This document shows positions 25,336-36,500 of a DNA stretch of 64,000 nucleotides, piece by piece; position 1 is the first letter of the stretch; every line of letters starts with the position of its first letter. Source of the stretch: Pseudomonas sp. UFMG81. Its GTDB lineage: Bacteria > Pseudomonadota > Gammaproteobacteria > Pseudomonadales > Pseudomonadaceae. The position numbers and the translations under genes are program-made. The notes under the pieces were generated by a model. It was not told the DNA's origin and searched no databases. It was given only the letters and a program-made list of their open reading frames with translations. Where the stretch lies: contig NZ_JACAFQ010000018.1 in NCBI RefSeq assembly GCF_015354575.1, forward strand, positions 1 to 64,000, in the 5' to 3' direction.

Positions 25336-25758
25336 ATGCGCAAGTTGATACTGCTGTATGCATTAATTGCAGTCACGGCTTGTCAGGCGCCCATGCCAGC
25401 CGTCAATCCGCAGATGGCCTGGGTGGATTTCTCGATGCCATTCCCGAATGATCGCGTGCTGCTGGCCGAGCGCCTGGACAAGCAACGCCTGAGCGACGGT
25501 CGTTTTTTTCAGGTCAGTCCCGGCAGCCATGAACTGGTCGTCAGGTTCGACTACGAAGTCAATGGCGGCGGCGGTATAAGCCTGATGGGTGGCACCACGG
25601 TGCGCCAATGCTACCTGACCATCAATTACCAGGACTTCAAGGCAGGCCAGCGTTATGTGCTGGAAGCCCGCTCCATGGCCCTGACACCCGAGGCTCGGCT
25701 GTACAATGCCGCGGGAGAGATTGTGGCGCAGGTCAGCGAGTTCTATTGCCTGGCGTAA
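25336..25758 (+). CDS. Predicted lipoprotein, 140 residues
   Basis: The signal MRKLILLYALIAVTAC has a good lipobox (VTAC, Cys16). The mature part (WVDFSMPFPNDRVLLAERLDK, FFQVSPGSHELVVRFDYEV, CYLTINYQDFKAGQRYVLEA) has the look of the small PA0061/DUF2846-like lipoproteins, which carry a PEGA-like beta fold. ATG 25336 has GGAG ten bases upstream, and the longer frame would spoil the signal peptide. Role unknown, probably at the outer membrane. Confidence 0.75.
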   Translation: MRKLILLYALIAVTACQAPMPAVNPQMAWVDFSMPFPNDRVLLAERLDKQRLSDGRFFQVSPGSHELVVRFDYEVNGGGGISLMGGTTVRQCYLTINYQDFKAGQRYVLEARSMALTPEARLYNAAGEIVAQVSEFYCLA

Positions 25759-25805
25759 CGAGGCCACTATTACCTGGAGTGTTAACCCATGTCGTTGTTT
25801 GAAGC

Positions 25806-26432
25806 ATGAATCAATCGCTGTTCGTTGCGCTGGACGGGCCCAAGGGCACGGGAAAAACCACGCTGTTGGAGTCTGTGACGAAAATGCTCAGGGCCGACAA
25901 CAGGAAGGTCATTCGTCTTTGCGAGAGAAAAAGAGATCCCTTCAGGGCCGAAACAATGGCGCTCGTCAATCAGTTCGTCAGGAACCCAAACCGGGATCTG
26001 GAGCTGGGCGTTTGCCAGCGTCTTGCCGACAGTCGCGCCTGGATCTCGCAGCATGTGCTGCCTAAACAGCCGCCGGGCAGCATCATCCTGATTGATCGAT
26101 GGTACCCATCTGATGCCGCGTTTCGCCGGCTGGTGCCGTTTGCGCAGATTCTGCGGTTGAACCTGGATCGACAGGTGCGGGTGCCAGACCTGCATGTGGG
26201 AGTCGTCACCGCGCCGGAAATCTCCTGGGCAAGGGCTGCGGCACGCACGCGCGGATTGAGCAGTACCGTGATGCATGAACTGGATGAGCATGAGGCGTGT
26301 ACCGAGGCGTTTGAGCGAGCGGCTGCAGATCACGATTGGGTTGTATGCCGTAACGAAGGGACTCTGGAAGAGGCAACGCTGCAGGTGGTAAGCGAAATAC
26401 GTGAGGTGCTGCGATCGGGAAAAAACCTGTAG
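25806..26432 (+). CDS. Thymidylate-kinase-like P-loop NTPase
   Basis: A 208-residue protein with Walker A GPKGTGKTT (11-19) and the DRW motif (LIDRWYPSD) typical of dTMP kinases, plus ARAAARTRG in the lid region. It is not the usual housekeeping Tmk: the sequence around the base-binding loop differs, and there is no holB or yceG neighbour. It may phosphorylate another nucleotide or a small molecule. It is the last core-like gene before the GC-poorer island. Confidence 0.75.
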   Translation: MNQSLFVALDGPKGTGKTTLLESVTKMLRADNRKVIRLCERKRDPFRAETMALVNQFVRNPNRDLELGVCQRLADSRAWISQHVLPKQPPGSIILIDRWYPSDAAFRRLVPFAQILRLNLDRQVRVPDLHVGVVTAPEISWARAAARTRGLSSTVMHELDEHEACTEAFERAAADHDWVVCRNEGTLEEATLQVVSEIREVLRSGKNL

Positions 26433-26793
26433 ACCGGATGAGGAGGCTGTTCATCAACCAAATACTCAATTTTACAAGTGGGCGATGTCAGATGTTCACA
26501 AGCAGTTCCCGAGTCTGAGATTACAGGCTAAATACTCTACAGATTAAGGCAACTGTTCATAGATTGGTGTTCATAGATTCAGTTTCCCCGCGGTCCTCAG
26601 TTGTCTCACCCCCGACCTCTAACCGTCCCAGTCCGAAATGTAATGGATAATTGTTTTCAAAAAAAACATGCTTTGGGATCTGGTTGGAAATCGGGTAGAA
26701 CCCGACAGGCTCAGAATTGAACAGTGTGGTTTGTCCCGGAGGTCATTGCTGATGCAACCTTCTAATAGCCTCAGTTGTAATGCTCGGAGGTCT
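26433..26793. other. Island boundary region with tandem repeat, no gene recognised
   Basis: AT-rich non-coding sequence starting the island. Two copies of the 12-mer TGTTCATAGATT occur at 26554-26565 and 26568-26579, separated by two bases. No open frame is convincing. Confidence 0.5.
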
Positions 26794-26997
26794 CTAGGGA
26801 CGCGGGAGTCTGTTCACAGCCCTTGAAGCCAGTAGGGGTTTACATCTGTAGTGGTCAACCATTCCCGGACACGGAATTGAGTTCTTTTCAGCAACCGTCG
26901 GCGGCACAGAACCGTTGTACTGATGTGGCCGTGTCCAGTTATATCGCTGCATGAGTGCCTGATCCTTGAGCTTTATGATCTGCGCATGCCAGATCAC
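26794..26997 (-). pseudogene. Remnant of an IS3-family transposase (C-terminal end)
   Basis: The minus-strand frame reads QALMQRYNWTRPHQYNGSVPP followed by a Lys-Asn-rich stretch. The YN-x-RPH-x(5)-PP signature is that of the last helix of the IS3/IS150-family DDE transposases. The catalytic core is missing upstream and the tail runs into unrelated sequence, so this is a decayed fragment of about 150 bases. Confidence 0.6.
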
Positions 26998-27700
26998 CGC
27001 AGCAGCGATTTCCGGACGTATAACCTTGGAGGGACGGGCGGGAATCTTGTGTGCGGCAAGCCAGTAGAGGCAATGTCGCCTTGCAGGTCATCCAGGCTTG
27101 CTGAGGTGTTTGATCATGCTCTGCAACATACCAATAACACCGTGCCTGTGAGGTTCCCGAGAGTCAATTCGAGCGAAATCAAGGTTGGACACAGTAGGAC
27201 CAGCGCTGACGCCTGATCGCACCATTCAGCGGGAGAGGAGAAGCACAAGCGAAAAAGGCTGGCGCAATGCCATCCCCAGGCTATAGGCTTATGCCCGCAC
27301 TGCACTCCCGGAAGAAAGGCATGATTCAGACCTGCACTGAGATTCGTCGACAGCTCTGGTACTTGGGGAACCTTGCAGTGGGGCAGGGTTATGAGAATCA
27401 TCCACGCGATGGAGCACCTTTACGCCGCCTAGCGGAGAAGGCCGGTATTCTGAGTGAAAGCTTCGTCAGGTCCACGGGCACCAAGCACATCACTGCCCAG
27501 CAGTACCTGATGCCGTTCCCAGTCATATTTGACGTTATTCTGACCAAGGCATCGCAGAGCGCGCCCGATATAAGCTGGAGTTTAATATTCCCAGGAATGC
27601 ACTGACATCCCTTTTCAGGTACGCAGTGTATGAACCATCGCATGCGTCATGAATAAATTTCGATATTCAATGCAGCATGACAGTGAGCAGGAAGCCGTAG
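26998..27700. other. Intergenic region before Druantia
   Basis: About 700 bases between the IS remnant and druA. Several short frames exist (for example 27267-27605 on the plus strand), but they lack a ribosome site and recognisable motifs, so none is called. The druA promoter should lie in the AT-rich last 60 bases. Confidence 0.4.
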
Positions 27701-28930
27701 ATGTCACAGGGCAACATCATTATCGCGGGCGTTAATCCGAGGGAGGCGAACCTCAAGCGAAAACTCCGTGAACACTTGCATACTCTGGGCTTCACCAGAA
27801 CTGATGAGGGTGCCTTGCGAGCGCCCGGCAATGACAAGGATGCGATCCGGGTGTTGCATGGAGCTCAACGGGAGGAGCGCCTCATCGCCAGCAGCAACTT
27901 TGTAGCTCGAGCGGGTGCTAAACTGATGCAATATTTCGCCTCAGGTACCGAGGTGATTCCCAAGAAAATTTCCCCTGCCCTGGAGCGGGTTTCGTCGGGC
28001 ACCTGGCAGAGCGACTTATTCCGTCTGGCATCGCTTTCGTGGTCCGTCCCGGTGTCCAGCGGCTTCGGCAGGCGGTTGCGCTATCTGGTGTGGGATCAAT
28101 CCAATGGCAAGCTAATGGGCATCATTGCCGTGGGTGATCCAGTGTTTAACCTAGGTGTGCGGGACAAATTCATCGGCTGGAACTCGCATGATCGAGGCGC
28201 GCGCTTAGTCAACATCATGGATGCCTACGTCCTGGGAGCGCTCCCTCCTTACAACTCCTTGCTCTGCGGCAAACTGATCGCTTGCCTGCTTCGAAGTCGT
28301 GATCTTTACAACGACTTCGCCCATGCCTACGGAGCCACCACGGGCATAATCTCTCAGGAGGAGAAGCGGGCGCGCCTGATGGCCGTCATCACCACGTCTT
28401 CGATGGGCCGTTCCTCGGTATACAACCGTCTAAAAATCAATGGCACAGAGTACCTTAAGTCAATCGGCTACACCGGCGGCTGGGGACACTTCCATATTCC
28501 TGATTGGTTGTTCCTGGAACTGCGTGACTATCTGCGCCACATTGATCACACCTATGCTGATCATCACGCGTACGGCCAAGGGCCGAATTGGCGATTGCGC
28601 ACCACCCGCGCAGCCCTGAAGGCGCTGGGTTTCAAAGATGACCTGATGCGTCACGGCATCCAACGCGAAGTCTTTATCTGCCAACTGGCAACCAATGCGA
28701 CGAAGATCCTGCAAACAGGCAAGGGTAAGCCGGATATCCGGTCTCTTCAGACAGTGAAGCAAATCGCAGATCAGGCGCTGGATCGGTGGGTGATCCAACG
28801 GGCCGCTAACGTCCCCGATTACCGGCGGTGGCGCTCATCGGACCTAATTTCTTTGTTTGGTAGCCAAGCACAATTGCTGCGCCCCGAGTTCCAGTTGAAT
28901 AACGAGAAGGCGAAAGCTTTCGGACACTAA
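27701..28930 (+). CDS. druA: Druantia type I protein DruA (DUF4338)
   Basis: A 409-residue protein with the DUF4338 signature: SGFGRRLRYLVWDQ, NGKLMGIIAVGDPVFNLGVRD, FIGWN and, further on, NIMDAYVLGALPPYN. In Druantia type I this protein is the defining first subunit of an anti-phage system; its biochemical role is not settled. ATG 27701 follows an AGGAAG site by eight bases. It opens a five-gene operon (druABCDE) with tight or overlapping junctions. Length and order agree with the described type I system. Confidence 0.9.
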   Translation: MSQGNIIIAGVNPREANLKRKLREHLHTLGFTRTDEGALRAPGNDKDAIRVLHGAQREERLIASSNFVARAGAKLMQYFASGTEVIPKKISPALERVSSGTWQSDLFRLASLSWSVPVSSGFGRRLRYLVWDQSNGKLMGIIAVGDPVFNLGVRDKFIGWNSHDRGARLVNIMDAYVLGALPPYNSLLCGKLIACLLRSRDLYNDFAHAYGATTGIISQEEKRARLMAVITTSSMGRSSVYNRLKINGTEYLKSIGYTGGWGHFHIPDWLFLELRDYLRHIDHTYADHHAYGQGPNWRLRTTRAALKALGFKDDLMRHGIQREVFICQLATNATKILQTGKGKPDIRSLQTVKQIADQALDRWVIQRAANVPDYRRWRSSDLISLFGSQAQLLRPEFQLNNEKAKAFGH

Positions 28931-28950
28931 GGGATGCAAGGAGGCAGGCC

Positions 28951-30618
28951 TTGGATTACGCCGTCAACACGTTAACAAACCAGGTTGAGTCAGCAGAGCA
29001 GGCCACACGCAAGGGACGCTATGTGTGCCCGATCTGTCGCGCAAAGGTATTACATCGGGCTGGGATCAAGCAGAAAAAGTGCTTTGCTCATTGGCCAGGT
29101 TTCGGCTCGGCACAGTGCGATAATTTTGTGCCAGGCCTGCACGGTCAGCATGGAGCCGGGCTCGCATTGTCGGCGCGGCCCATGCGTAGTATGGAACTAC
29201 GGCTGAAAATTGAGAGAGGGAGAAACCGCGCTGCCTGGTATCTGGAACTAACACTACCGTCTTGTCGGCCCTGCGACGCGAGTTTCACCCTGGACGTAGG
29301 CAATGGGATTCTTCAAGAGATTGACATGCGCGGAATGCCGAACGGCCGCCGCGTGACTGCGGAACTTTCGCAAGAGAGTTTTCGCATCGTGTCGTTCCAA
29401 GGCACCCCCGATCGGCATTTTACCGATGGTGTAGAGCGCACCTGTCATGGATTGCCCACCTTCGGGGCCGCAGTATTTACGGCCTTGGCAGGGGATAGAA
29501 CGCCGGGCTTTCCCAGAGCCCAGGAGCTCAGAACGGACGGTAGCTACGCTCTGTTGTGGAAGGCACCGGAGAACCTGAATTTTCCAGAGGAACTGGTTCC
29601 TGATAAATTTCACAGTCGTGAGGGTTGGAACCTAGCTCTTATTACGGTGCCCACGTCACCTTCCGATGCCTGTGCAGAATGGCTGGAGTCCTTGACGGGC
29701 TTGACCATCAATGGAGCCGTGCCAAGTATTTCAATCGCTTGGCCGTTCTTGACCCAGAGTTCCAGTTTAAATTCCGCCGAATGCGTTGCCTCGACCGCAA
29801 TCATCCTCACAGCCCGAGGAATGCCGGTAGGGCAGACCGCTAACGGGCCAACCATGTTACTGCTGAGCGGGCAGAATCGGCTTTCGGCAACAGGAGTGGA
29901 TCGAGATCCGGCACTATTTGCCTTGATACCTGACAGCCGTCAGCAGTTCCATGTGGCCAACGCTGGTACGTCGGAGATTGAAAAATACGTATCGACGACC
30001 TTCAACGTCGACGCTGCGATCGATTTGCCTGGGGTGGAGGTGGCTTTCACTAACACCGCCGGCGTGCGCTTGGTCGTGCCCTTCGAAGGAGCCCGATGCA
30101 AGGAATGTATCGCCTTGGCCAGGCTCAACCAGATGAGACTGGAATACCTGTCAATACCTCCTGGTGCGTCGGGCTCTGTTTACCTTGAACGCGCTGCCAC
30201 TGGCCTCAAGTACGAGCTGGCAGCAAGTGATCTGAGCGCGCCTCACAACCAGCATCAGCGCTTGTTTACGCCAGAACTACAAGCGATCGTTATTGACGGT
30301 TTGATTGATGCTGCATGCCACGTCGACCTCGACCTAGGCGGCTTCGGCAGGCTGCGTTTACGTGGTAGCGCACAGTGCCCGTCGGACATCGCTGTGCCAT
30401 GTCTCGGGCCATCTATACGCTTGCGGCTGCGCAGCTTTATGACGCAATTGCAGTGCTCTGCGCCGGCCCACATTGACGCCGACGATGTCCAGTTGGTTTA
30501 CGCGTTCGGCGCCATCCAACCACAACCTCCGCTAATTCCGCATTACCGTGCCTTGATCAAGGACGTTATCGCCTGCGGTTTTGAGGTCAAATCTTCAGGA
30601 AAAAGTGTCTCGCCATGA
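28951..30618 (+). CDS. druB: Druantia type I protein DruB
   Basis: A 555-residue protein with a TTG start (28951) preceded by a strong AAGGAGG. The N-terminus has a zinc-ribbon-like segment, CPICRAKVLHRAG...CFAH...QCDNF, similar to the first domain of CoiA-type nucleases; a single further CxxC (ARCKEC) lies near residue 377. The rest is unrecognised and probably mostly beta. Assignment as DruB rests on position between druA and druC and on size. Function unknown beyond being needed for Druantia defence. Confidence 0.8.
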   Translation: MDYAVNTLTNQVESAEQATRKGRYVCPICRAKVLHRAGIKQKKCFAHWPGFGSAQCDNFVPGLHGQHGAGLALSARPMRSMELRLKIERGRNRAAWYLELTLPSCRPCDASFTLDVGNGILQEIDMRGMPNGRRVTAELSQESFRIVSFQGTPDRHFTDGVERTCHGLPTFGAAVFTALAGDRTPGFPRAQELRTDGSYALLWKAPENLNFPEELVPDKFHSREGWNLALITVPTSPSDACAEWLESLTGLTINGAVPSISIAWPFLTQSSSLNSAECVASTAIILTARGMPVGQTANGPTMLLLSGQNRLSATGVDRDPALFALIPDSRQQFHVANAGTSEIEKYVSTTFNVDAAIDLPGVEVAFTNTAGVRLVVPFEGARCKECIALARLNQMRLEYLSIPPGASGSVYLERAATGLKYELAASDLSAPHNQHQRLFTPELQAIVIDGLIDAACHVDLDLGGFGRLRLRGSAQCPSDIAVPCLGPSIRLRLRSFMTQLQCSAPAHIDADDVQLVYAFGAIQPQPPLIPHYRALIKDVIACGFEVKSSGKSVSP

Positions 30619-32504
30619 GTTACTACTACAGCCAGGAGGCCAGAGTTCGGATCTCGGCGTTCGACCAGCAGTCCCTTACCGAGTTTATTGAGGAAGTACC
30701 GCATAGCTATCGAAAATCCTGCTATGACCGGATGACCGCCATTGACGGTTTTCGCAGCGGGACACCCACTGACTTCAAAGCCAAGCAAAAGCGACTCATC
30801 AGTCATCTATTGCATCCACTGGGTGGCCAGAAGAGTGAAGCCGATTGGAAGGCCTTCGCCAACTTCTGGGTAGAGTGGGCGAGAAATCATCTGCACAAAG
30901 ATTTCCCCGCAGGTGACAAATTGCCGCCCGCTAATGATGCGGGCCCGCTTTTTCTGGCGAAGCTCGTTGAACGTTTCCCGGATGCCCCACGCGAGACGGT
31001 AGAGCGCTTGATCGCGTTTAGTGGGTTCGCTGACCACGCCGACACTCAGACAGAACTGAGCAAATTCCGCACTGCGGCCATAGTGGCGCGTGATCGACTG
31101 TTTGAAGCCTTGCCGGATCGCGTCGGCACTCTCGAGGACAGCGTTGAGAGCCTTGAAGCGACAGATGATGCTTTTGTCGAACAGCTCAATGCACTGCGCT
31201 TGAAGGATGACAACCTAGCTGGAGAACTGCGTGACATCAGGGAGCGCGCCACTGAGTCGACGCGCGACCTCGCCGAACTTCGCGCACTGACAGAACGCCT
31301 CCTTGCCGCGGATGAGCAGTTGGTATCGACCGTCCGCGCATTGGAAGAGAACGCCATGCGCGCCGGCGCTTCCGACGAAGCAGCCCAAGACGACATCCGT
31401 TCCTTGAGCGAAGCAGTGAAGGTGCTGTCTGAGCGGTCAGGTGCTTGGGATGAGATGACTGCACACCTCAGTGCGATCGAAAACCGGCTAAAGCCTATCA
31501 CTGCACGCGAAACGGCTTGGGTGGAGACCACAGAAGCTGTAGCGCGGCTGTCAGAACGCCTGGAAACTTTGCAAAATAGCGTTGGTACAGTAAGGAGCGA
31601 GTCACCCCCTACGTCGCAGGTTCGTCTGTTTGAAGCAGAGCCTCAGGGGCCACTTGTCGAGATCCTAAGCGTGGAGACCGCGTGCGATTTGATCTCCACC
31701 AACCTACAAGCATGCGGTTTCGTCAAAGGGACAGCACTGACCGTTGCACGTCAAATCATAGCCGCGCTTGCCGCCGGTCAGTTGATCCAATTTACCGGGT
31801 CGTTGGCGGACGTGGTCGCTGACGCACTGGCTGCGGCCGTGGGTGGATCAAGCTACCACGAGTGGCGCATCCCTGTCGGCCTTGTCTCGGATGAGGCAGC
31901 GGCGGAATGCCTGGAAATAGTGGGAGAGACCTCAGGCTGCCTAGCCCTGAAAGGCGCAAATCGCTCCGCCTTTGAAGTTTATGGCTCAGCCATTCGCGAG
32001 GTGATTACCCGCCGTCAACTAGCGATGTCCGTCTACCCCCGACTTGCGCTGGTCGCCTCGTGGGCCCAGGGACCTGCAGCATTTCCAGGCGGTGGCACAC
32101 TTGCCGAACTCGGCCCGGTTTTTGATACCGATGTGCTTCCCATGCGTGGCGTAACTTCCCGATTGATCAATGTGAAGTATGGTCATCTCGCGCAAGAGTC
32201 ATGGGACCAACTTGAGGGCTTCGACAGCGGCATGTCCGGTGCTCTCGTGGCGGAGTTGGAGGAACTGCTGAAAGAGGCGGGCTTTCAGCCGGGCAACCTT
32301 TGGAGAAGATGCGCCGAACGAGCCTATCTGCGCTTACGGACTGCTGCAGGAAGCAGCGAGGAAGGGGACCTGTATGCTCTTTTAACGGCATGGGCACTGC
32401 CTTGGGCAAAGAGTACAGGCGGTCCGGTCGACGACTTAGCCCGCCTGGCAGAGCAGGTCATGGCTCAACACCAGGCTGAAACTTCTCATCTCGAGGGGGC
32501 CTAG
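30615..32504 (+). CDS. druC: Druantia type I protein DruC
   Basis: A 629-residue protein whose ATG overlaps the druB stop (ATGA). Residues of about 135-325 are strongly charged heptad sequence (SVESLEATDDAFVEQLNALR and similar) predicted to form a long coiled coil, flanked by globular ends. The C-terminal part (about 360-600) has an ATP-binding-like look (ALAAGQLIQFTGSLADVV) without a clear Walker A. Named by position and length. Confidence 0.8.
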   Translation: MSYYYSQEARVRISAFDQQSLTEFIEEVPHSYRKSCYDRMTAIDGFRSGTPTDFKAKQKRLISHLLHPLGGQKSEADWKAFANFWVEWARNHLHKDFPAGDKLPPANDAGPLFLAKLVERFPDAPRETVERLIAFSGFADHADTQTELSKFRTAAIVARDRLFEALPDRVGTLEDSVESLEATDDAFVEQLNALRLKDDNLAGELRDIRERATESTRDLAELRALTERLLAADEQLVSTVRALEENAMRAGASDEAAQDDIRSLSEAVKVLSERSGAWDEMTAHLSAIENRLKPITARETAWVETTEAVARLSERLETLQNSVGTVRSESPPTSQVRLFEAEPQGPLVEILSVETACDLISTNLQACGFVKGTALTVARQIIAALAAGQLIQFTGSLADVVADALAAAVGGSSYHEWRIPVGLVSDEAAAECLEIVGETSGCLALKGANRSAFEVYGSAIREVITRRQLAMSVYPRLALVASWAQGPAAFPGGGTLAELGPVFDTDVLPMRGVTSRLINVKYGHLAQESWDQLEGFDSGMSGALVAELEELLKEAGFQPGNLWRRCAERAYLRLRTAAGSSEEGDLYALLTAWALPWAKSTGGPVDDLARLAEQVMAQHQAETSHLEGA

Positions 32505-33539
32505 ATGAGATGGCAAGCACTGTCCCGGCACGAGGCACAAAGCATCTTGGCCAATGGCCTAAGTTGCACCACCCAAGGCGAAGGTCTGCGGATCGCCGCT
32601 ATCGCGGAATGTCTCCGTGCTGCCTGCTTCCTACGCGCGATGCCTACCGAAAATCGGGGCGCGTGGACACCTGTGGCTTCACTCAGCCTGACCAGCCTGA
32701 CCCGAAAACATCTTGGGCCAATTTGGCCAGGGATGCTGGATGACACGGAGGCCAAACCTGGCGTACTGAGCATTCTCGACAGCCTAGAGCAGATCGGCGA
32801 TTTGGTTCGGGTTGAAAAAGGATGGTTGCCTCCTCCTCCACGAGCGATCAGGTCTCAGGACGGCTACGCGGTCGTACTGGGGGGCGGACCCTCACCGCGT
32901 TTCCCGCGAAGCGTTAAGGCTAGGGCACTCGGGCGAGTGCGGGTGATACCGACGTCACTCTGTGCGGGATGGCTAGATATGGGCGACCCGAGTGACTGGA
33001 TCGGTGCGCCTCTTGAGGGATTGGCAACCTGGTCTTCTAACTTTCTCATGCAAGCGTCCAGACGTTTTACCTCTTGCCCAACGGATGTCGCGCCTGTATC
33101 CGTGTATGTGCAAGGACGTTGGTCTGAGCTGGTAAGTCAGCCCAGTAACTCCGGACATTTCCTGGCCAAGTGTCGAACCGAGAACATAGTGAGTTATTTC
33201 ATAGGCAAATTTCACTGCGGTCGGCTTGAACAGTTGGCATCCATCGAGGCATCTGACGCACGTCGCCTGCGCTTCTATCTGGATCTCGAAGCGGGCCGGC
33301 CTTGTAAGATGCAAATAGAAAGCTCCCCACGGTTTGTGACCTTGCGATCGTATCGCCGGCTTCCGCCTGAGCAGGAGAAGGCACTGCTGCTCGGCTGGGA
33401 GTTACCTAGAACCGAGAGTGATCATGCCGGGTTGAAAATCCATGTAATACCAGTCGAAACATTCCCCATTGTGCGCTGTGCGCTTGAGGGATTAGGCATT
33501 GTTTTGGTCGAGCGCGGCGGCGCACAAGGAAGGATCTGA
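32505..33539 (+). CDS. druD: Druantia type I protein DruD
   Basis: A 344-residue protein whose ATG directly follows the druC stop. No motif is recognised. The chain contains several conserved-looking segments (GGGPSPRFPRSVKARALGRV, CAGWLDMGDPSDWIG). It is identified as DruD only from operon position and size between druC and druE. Confidence 0.78.
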   Translation: MRWQALSRHEAQSILANGLSCTTQGEGLRIAAIAECLRAACFLRAMPTENRGAWTPVASLSLTSLTRKHLGPIWPGMLDDTEAKPGVLSILDSLEQIGDLVRVEKGWLPPPPRAIRSQDGYAVVLGGGPSPRFPRSVKARALGRVRVIPTSLCAGWLDMGDPSDWIGAPLEGLATWSSNFLMQASRRFTSCPTDVAPVSVYVQGRWSELVSQPSNSGHFLAKCRTENIVSYFIGKFHCGRLEQLASIEASDARRLRFYLDLEAGRPCKMQIESSPRFVTLRSYRRLPPEQEKALLLGWELPRTESDHAGLKIHVIPVETFPIVRCALEGLGIVLVERGGAQGRI

Positions 33540-36500
33540 TGAACAACACGTCCATGGCAGAGGCTGTCGGGGTGCACGAGACCGCGAGAAGTCTCACCGA
33601 AAGCTTGCGGCAGTATATCGAGGCGCAATATCACATCCGGGATGAAGGACTGGTCAGGGAGCGCCACGCGCTTTTGCAAGCCAATGCTACCATCGCCCAG
33701 ACCCCCTACGTGGAGGCCACGCAAGTCTATAAAACAGGTGAAGCTTATCAGCACTTGGCCATCCCGCCGGCGGCTGCTTCAGTGTTGAACGACTTGTCCG
33801 GGATGGGCTTGGGACTCTATCCCCGCCCCTATGAACATCAGGCGCAGGCCTTGAGCGCATTCTTGGGTGATGAGTCGGCGGACTTAGTCATCGCGACTGG
33901 TACGGGCTCAGGAAAAACCGAAAGTTTTCTCATGCCAGTGATTGGCTCCCTGGCAATCGAGGGAGCAGAGCGGCCAAAGTCCGCATCAATGCCCGGGTGC
34001 AGGGCCATGCTCTTGTATCCCATGAACGCCTTAGTCAATGACCAATTGGCGCGAATTCGTCGCATTTTTGGCAACGCCGACGCAGCGGGTGTCTTGCAGC
34101 AGGGCCGGACATTGCCAATTCGCTTTGGCAGTTATACCGGGCGCACGCCTTACCCGGGCAAGCGGGAAAGTAGCCGCGATGAACGCTTCATCAAGCCGCT
34201 GTTCGAGCAATTCTACAAAAGGGTCGCCAACGTCCCGGCAGTCCAGGGCGAGTTGGCTAGGATCGGCCGCTGGCCGAGCAAAGATCTCGTGGGCTTTTAT
34301 GCCGATGACTCGGTGCAGACCAAGACCTATTCGTCGGGTAAGCGGCAAGGCAAACAGTTCATTTCCAAAAACTGGAAAGGGCGACTCCTCACGCAGCCTG
34401 GTGACCGTGAGTTGATGACGCGTGACGAAATGCAGGTGCGCTGCCCCGAACTGCTAATCACCAACTATTCAATGCTCGAATACATGCTAATGCGCCCCAT
34501 CGAGCGGGACATCTTCGAACAGACCAAGGACTGGTTGAAAAGTGATGTTCGCAACGAGTTCATTCTGGTACTCGATGAAGCACACATGTACCGCGGAGCG
34601 GGTGGGGCAGAGGTCGCGCTGCTGATTCGTCGACTCTGCGCCCGCTTGGACATCCCACGCGAGCGTATGCGCTGCATCCTGACCAGTGCGAGTCTGGGCA
34701 GCGAGGAGGCTGCAGCGTACAACGGTGAGCGGTTTGCCCGCGACTTGACCGGTTTACTAGAAAGCTCGCCGCGTCGACTTCGCGTCATTCAAGGTACCCA
34801 TGAACTCCGGCCCGGTGACCGCAGCATCACCGATGCGCAAATGCAAGCGCTGGCCTCTTTGAATCTGCCTGCGTTTCAGCGCGCGGCAAACGACTTGTCA
34901 TCAGTGATGCGTGCGCTGAATGACCTGGCTCGAGCACTCGGCTGGGACTCGTTCCAAGGCTCGGATCACGCCGGGCTGCGGAACTGGCTGTTCGAGAACC
35001 TCACTGGGTTTGGCCCCTTGGAGAGGCTGATCGAGCTGGTCTCAGGCAAAGCCGAAAAGCTTGATGACCTCGGCGAAAAACTCTTCGGTAGAACGCAGGA
35101 CAACAGCCCAGAAAAGGCCACCGATGCGTTGCTGGCGCTGGGAAGCTACGCCCAACGACGTGCGGATGGCCGGGTTTTATTACCGACGCGGCTCCACCTG
35201 TTTCACCGCGGCTTGCCGGGACTCTATGCATGCATTGATCCTGATTGCTCCAGTCGTCACGGTAAACACGAGGGCTCAACTGTCCTGGGAAGCCTGCGCA
35301 CCAAGCCCTCGACGCAATGCAACTGCGAGTCCAAAGGTCGAGTGTTTGAATTTCTGACCCATCGTGATTGCGGTGCTGCCTTCGTGCGCGGCTACGTGAA
35401 CGCAGCCATGGATTTCGTCTGGCACCAACCCAATGGCCCGTTCTCCGAAGCGGGTACGGCGGCGTTGATGCCAGTGGATATTTTTGTTGAGGAAACGACG
35501 CACCCGCGAAGCCGTCACCGCGACAAATGGCTGCATATTTCGACGGGCATCATGAGCTCGACCAGCCAGGAAGGGGTCGAGGGGTTTCGCAGGGTGCGAG
35601 TGCCGGACAAAACGCCAATGGGGGAACCAATTACCTTCGATAATTGCCCCGTCTGCACGCGAAGGATCCGCAATGGTAAAGATGAACCCTCAAAGATCAT
35701 GGACCACGTGACCAAGGGGGAGGCACCGTTTACTACTCTGGTTCGAACCCAGATGGCCAGGCAGCCAGAGAGCAGGGTCGTGGATGCCCGCCACCCGAAC
35801 GGTGGGCGCAAGGTCCTTATCTTTTCGGACGGCCGGCAGAAAGCGGCTCGTCTGGCACGAGACATTCCTCGCGACATCGAATTGGACGTCTTCCGGCAAG
35901 CGATTGCCTTGGCCTGCCAAAAACTGCGAGATATTTCGCGGGAACCGCGGCCTACGCATGTGCTTTACACAGGTTTTCTAGCAGTTCTCACCGAGTTTGA
36001 CCTGCCGCTGTTTGATGGCGTTGACGCGCGCAAGGTCGCCGACGCGATTGCACTGTACAAACGCGATTGCGACTCTGATTTGGAGGAGGCACTACAACAA
36101 AACGGTCTGCCTCCAGAGTTGCCAGCACGCTATCGCATCGCTTTGCTCAAGCTGCTGTGCAGTAGCTACTACTCATTGACTGGGACCACCATTGGCTACG
36201 TCGAGCCAGTCACCACCAAGCTGAGGAAAATCAAACAGGATCTCGTTGCGGCGGGTGTAACAATCGCGGACCAGGACCTGCGAGCACTGGCCATCGGCTG
36301 GATAGAAATGCTGCTGCAGGACTTTGCGTTTGACAAATCGATTGATCGTATCCTGCGTATCAAAGCGGCGGGATATGGAAAACCATCGTGGAGCAGCAAC
36401 GGTAAGTTTGACAAAGCGCTGAGAGAGGCGCTCGCCACCCATCTGCCCGGTCACTTGGCAACACTAGAGGTCATCGAAGCGACGCTGCGTAATCACTTGG

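Noticed and set aside
27267..27605. 112-codon frame upstream of druA
   Set aside because: No ribosome site, no motif and odd composition; treated as non-coding.
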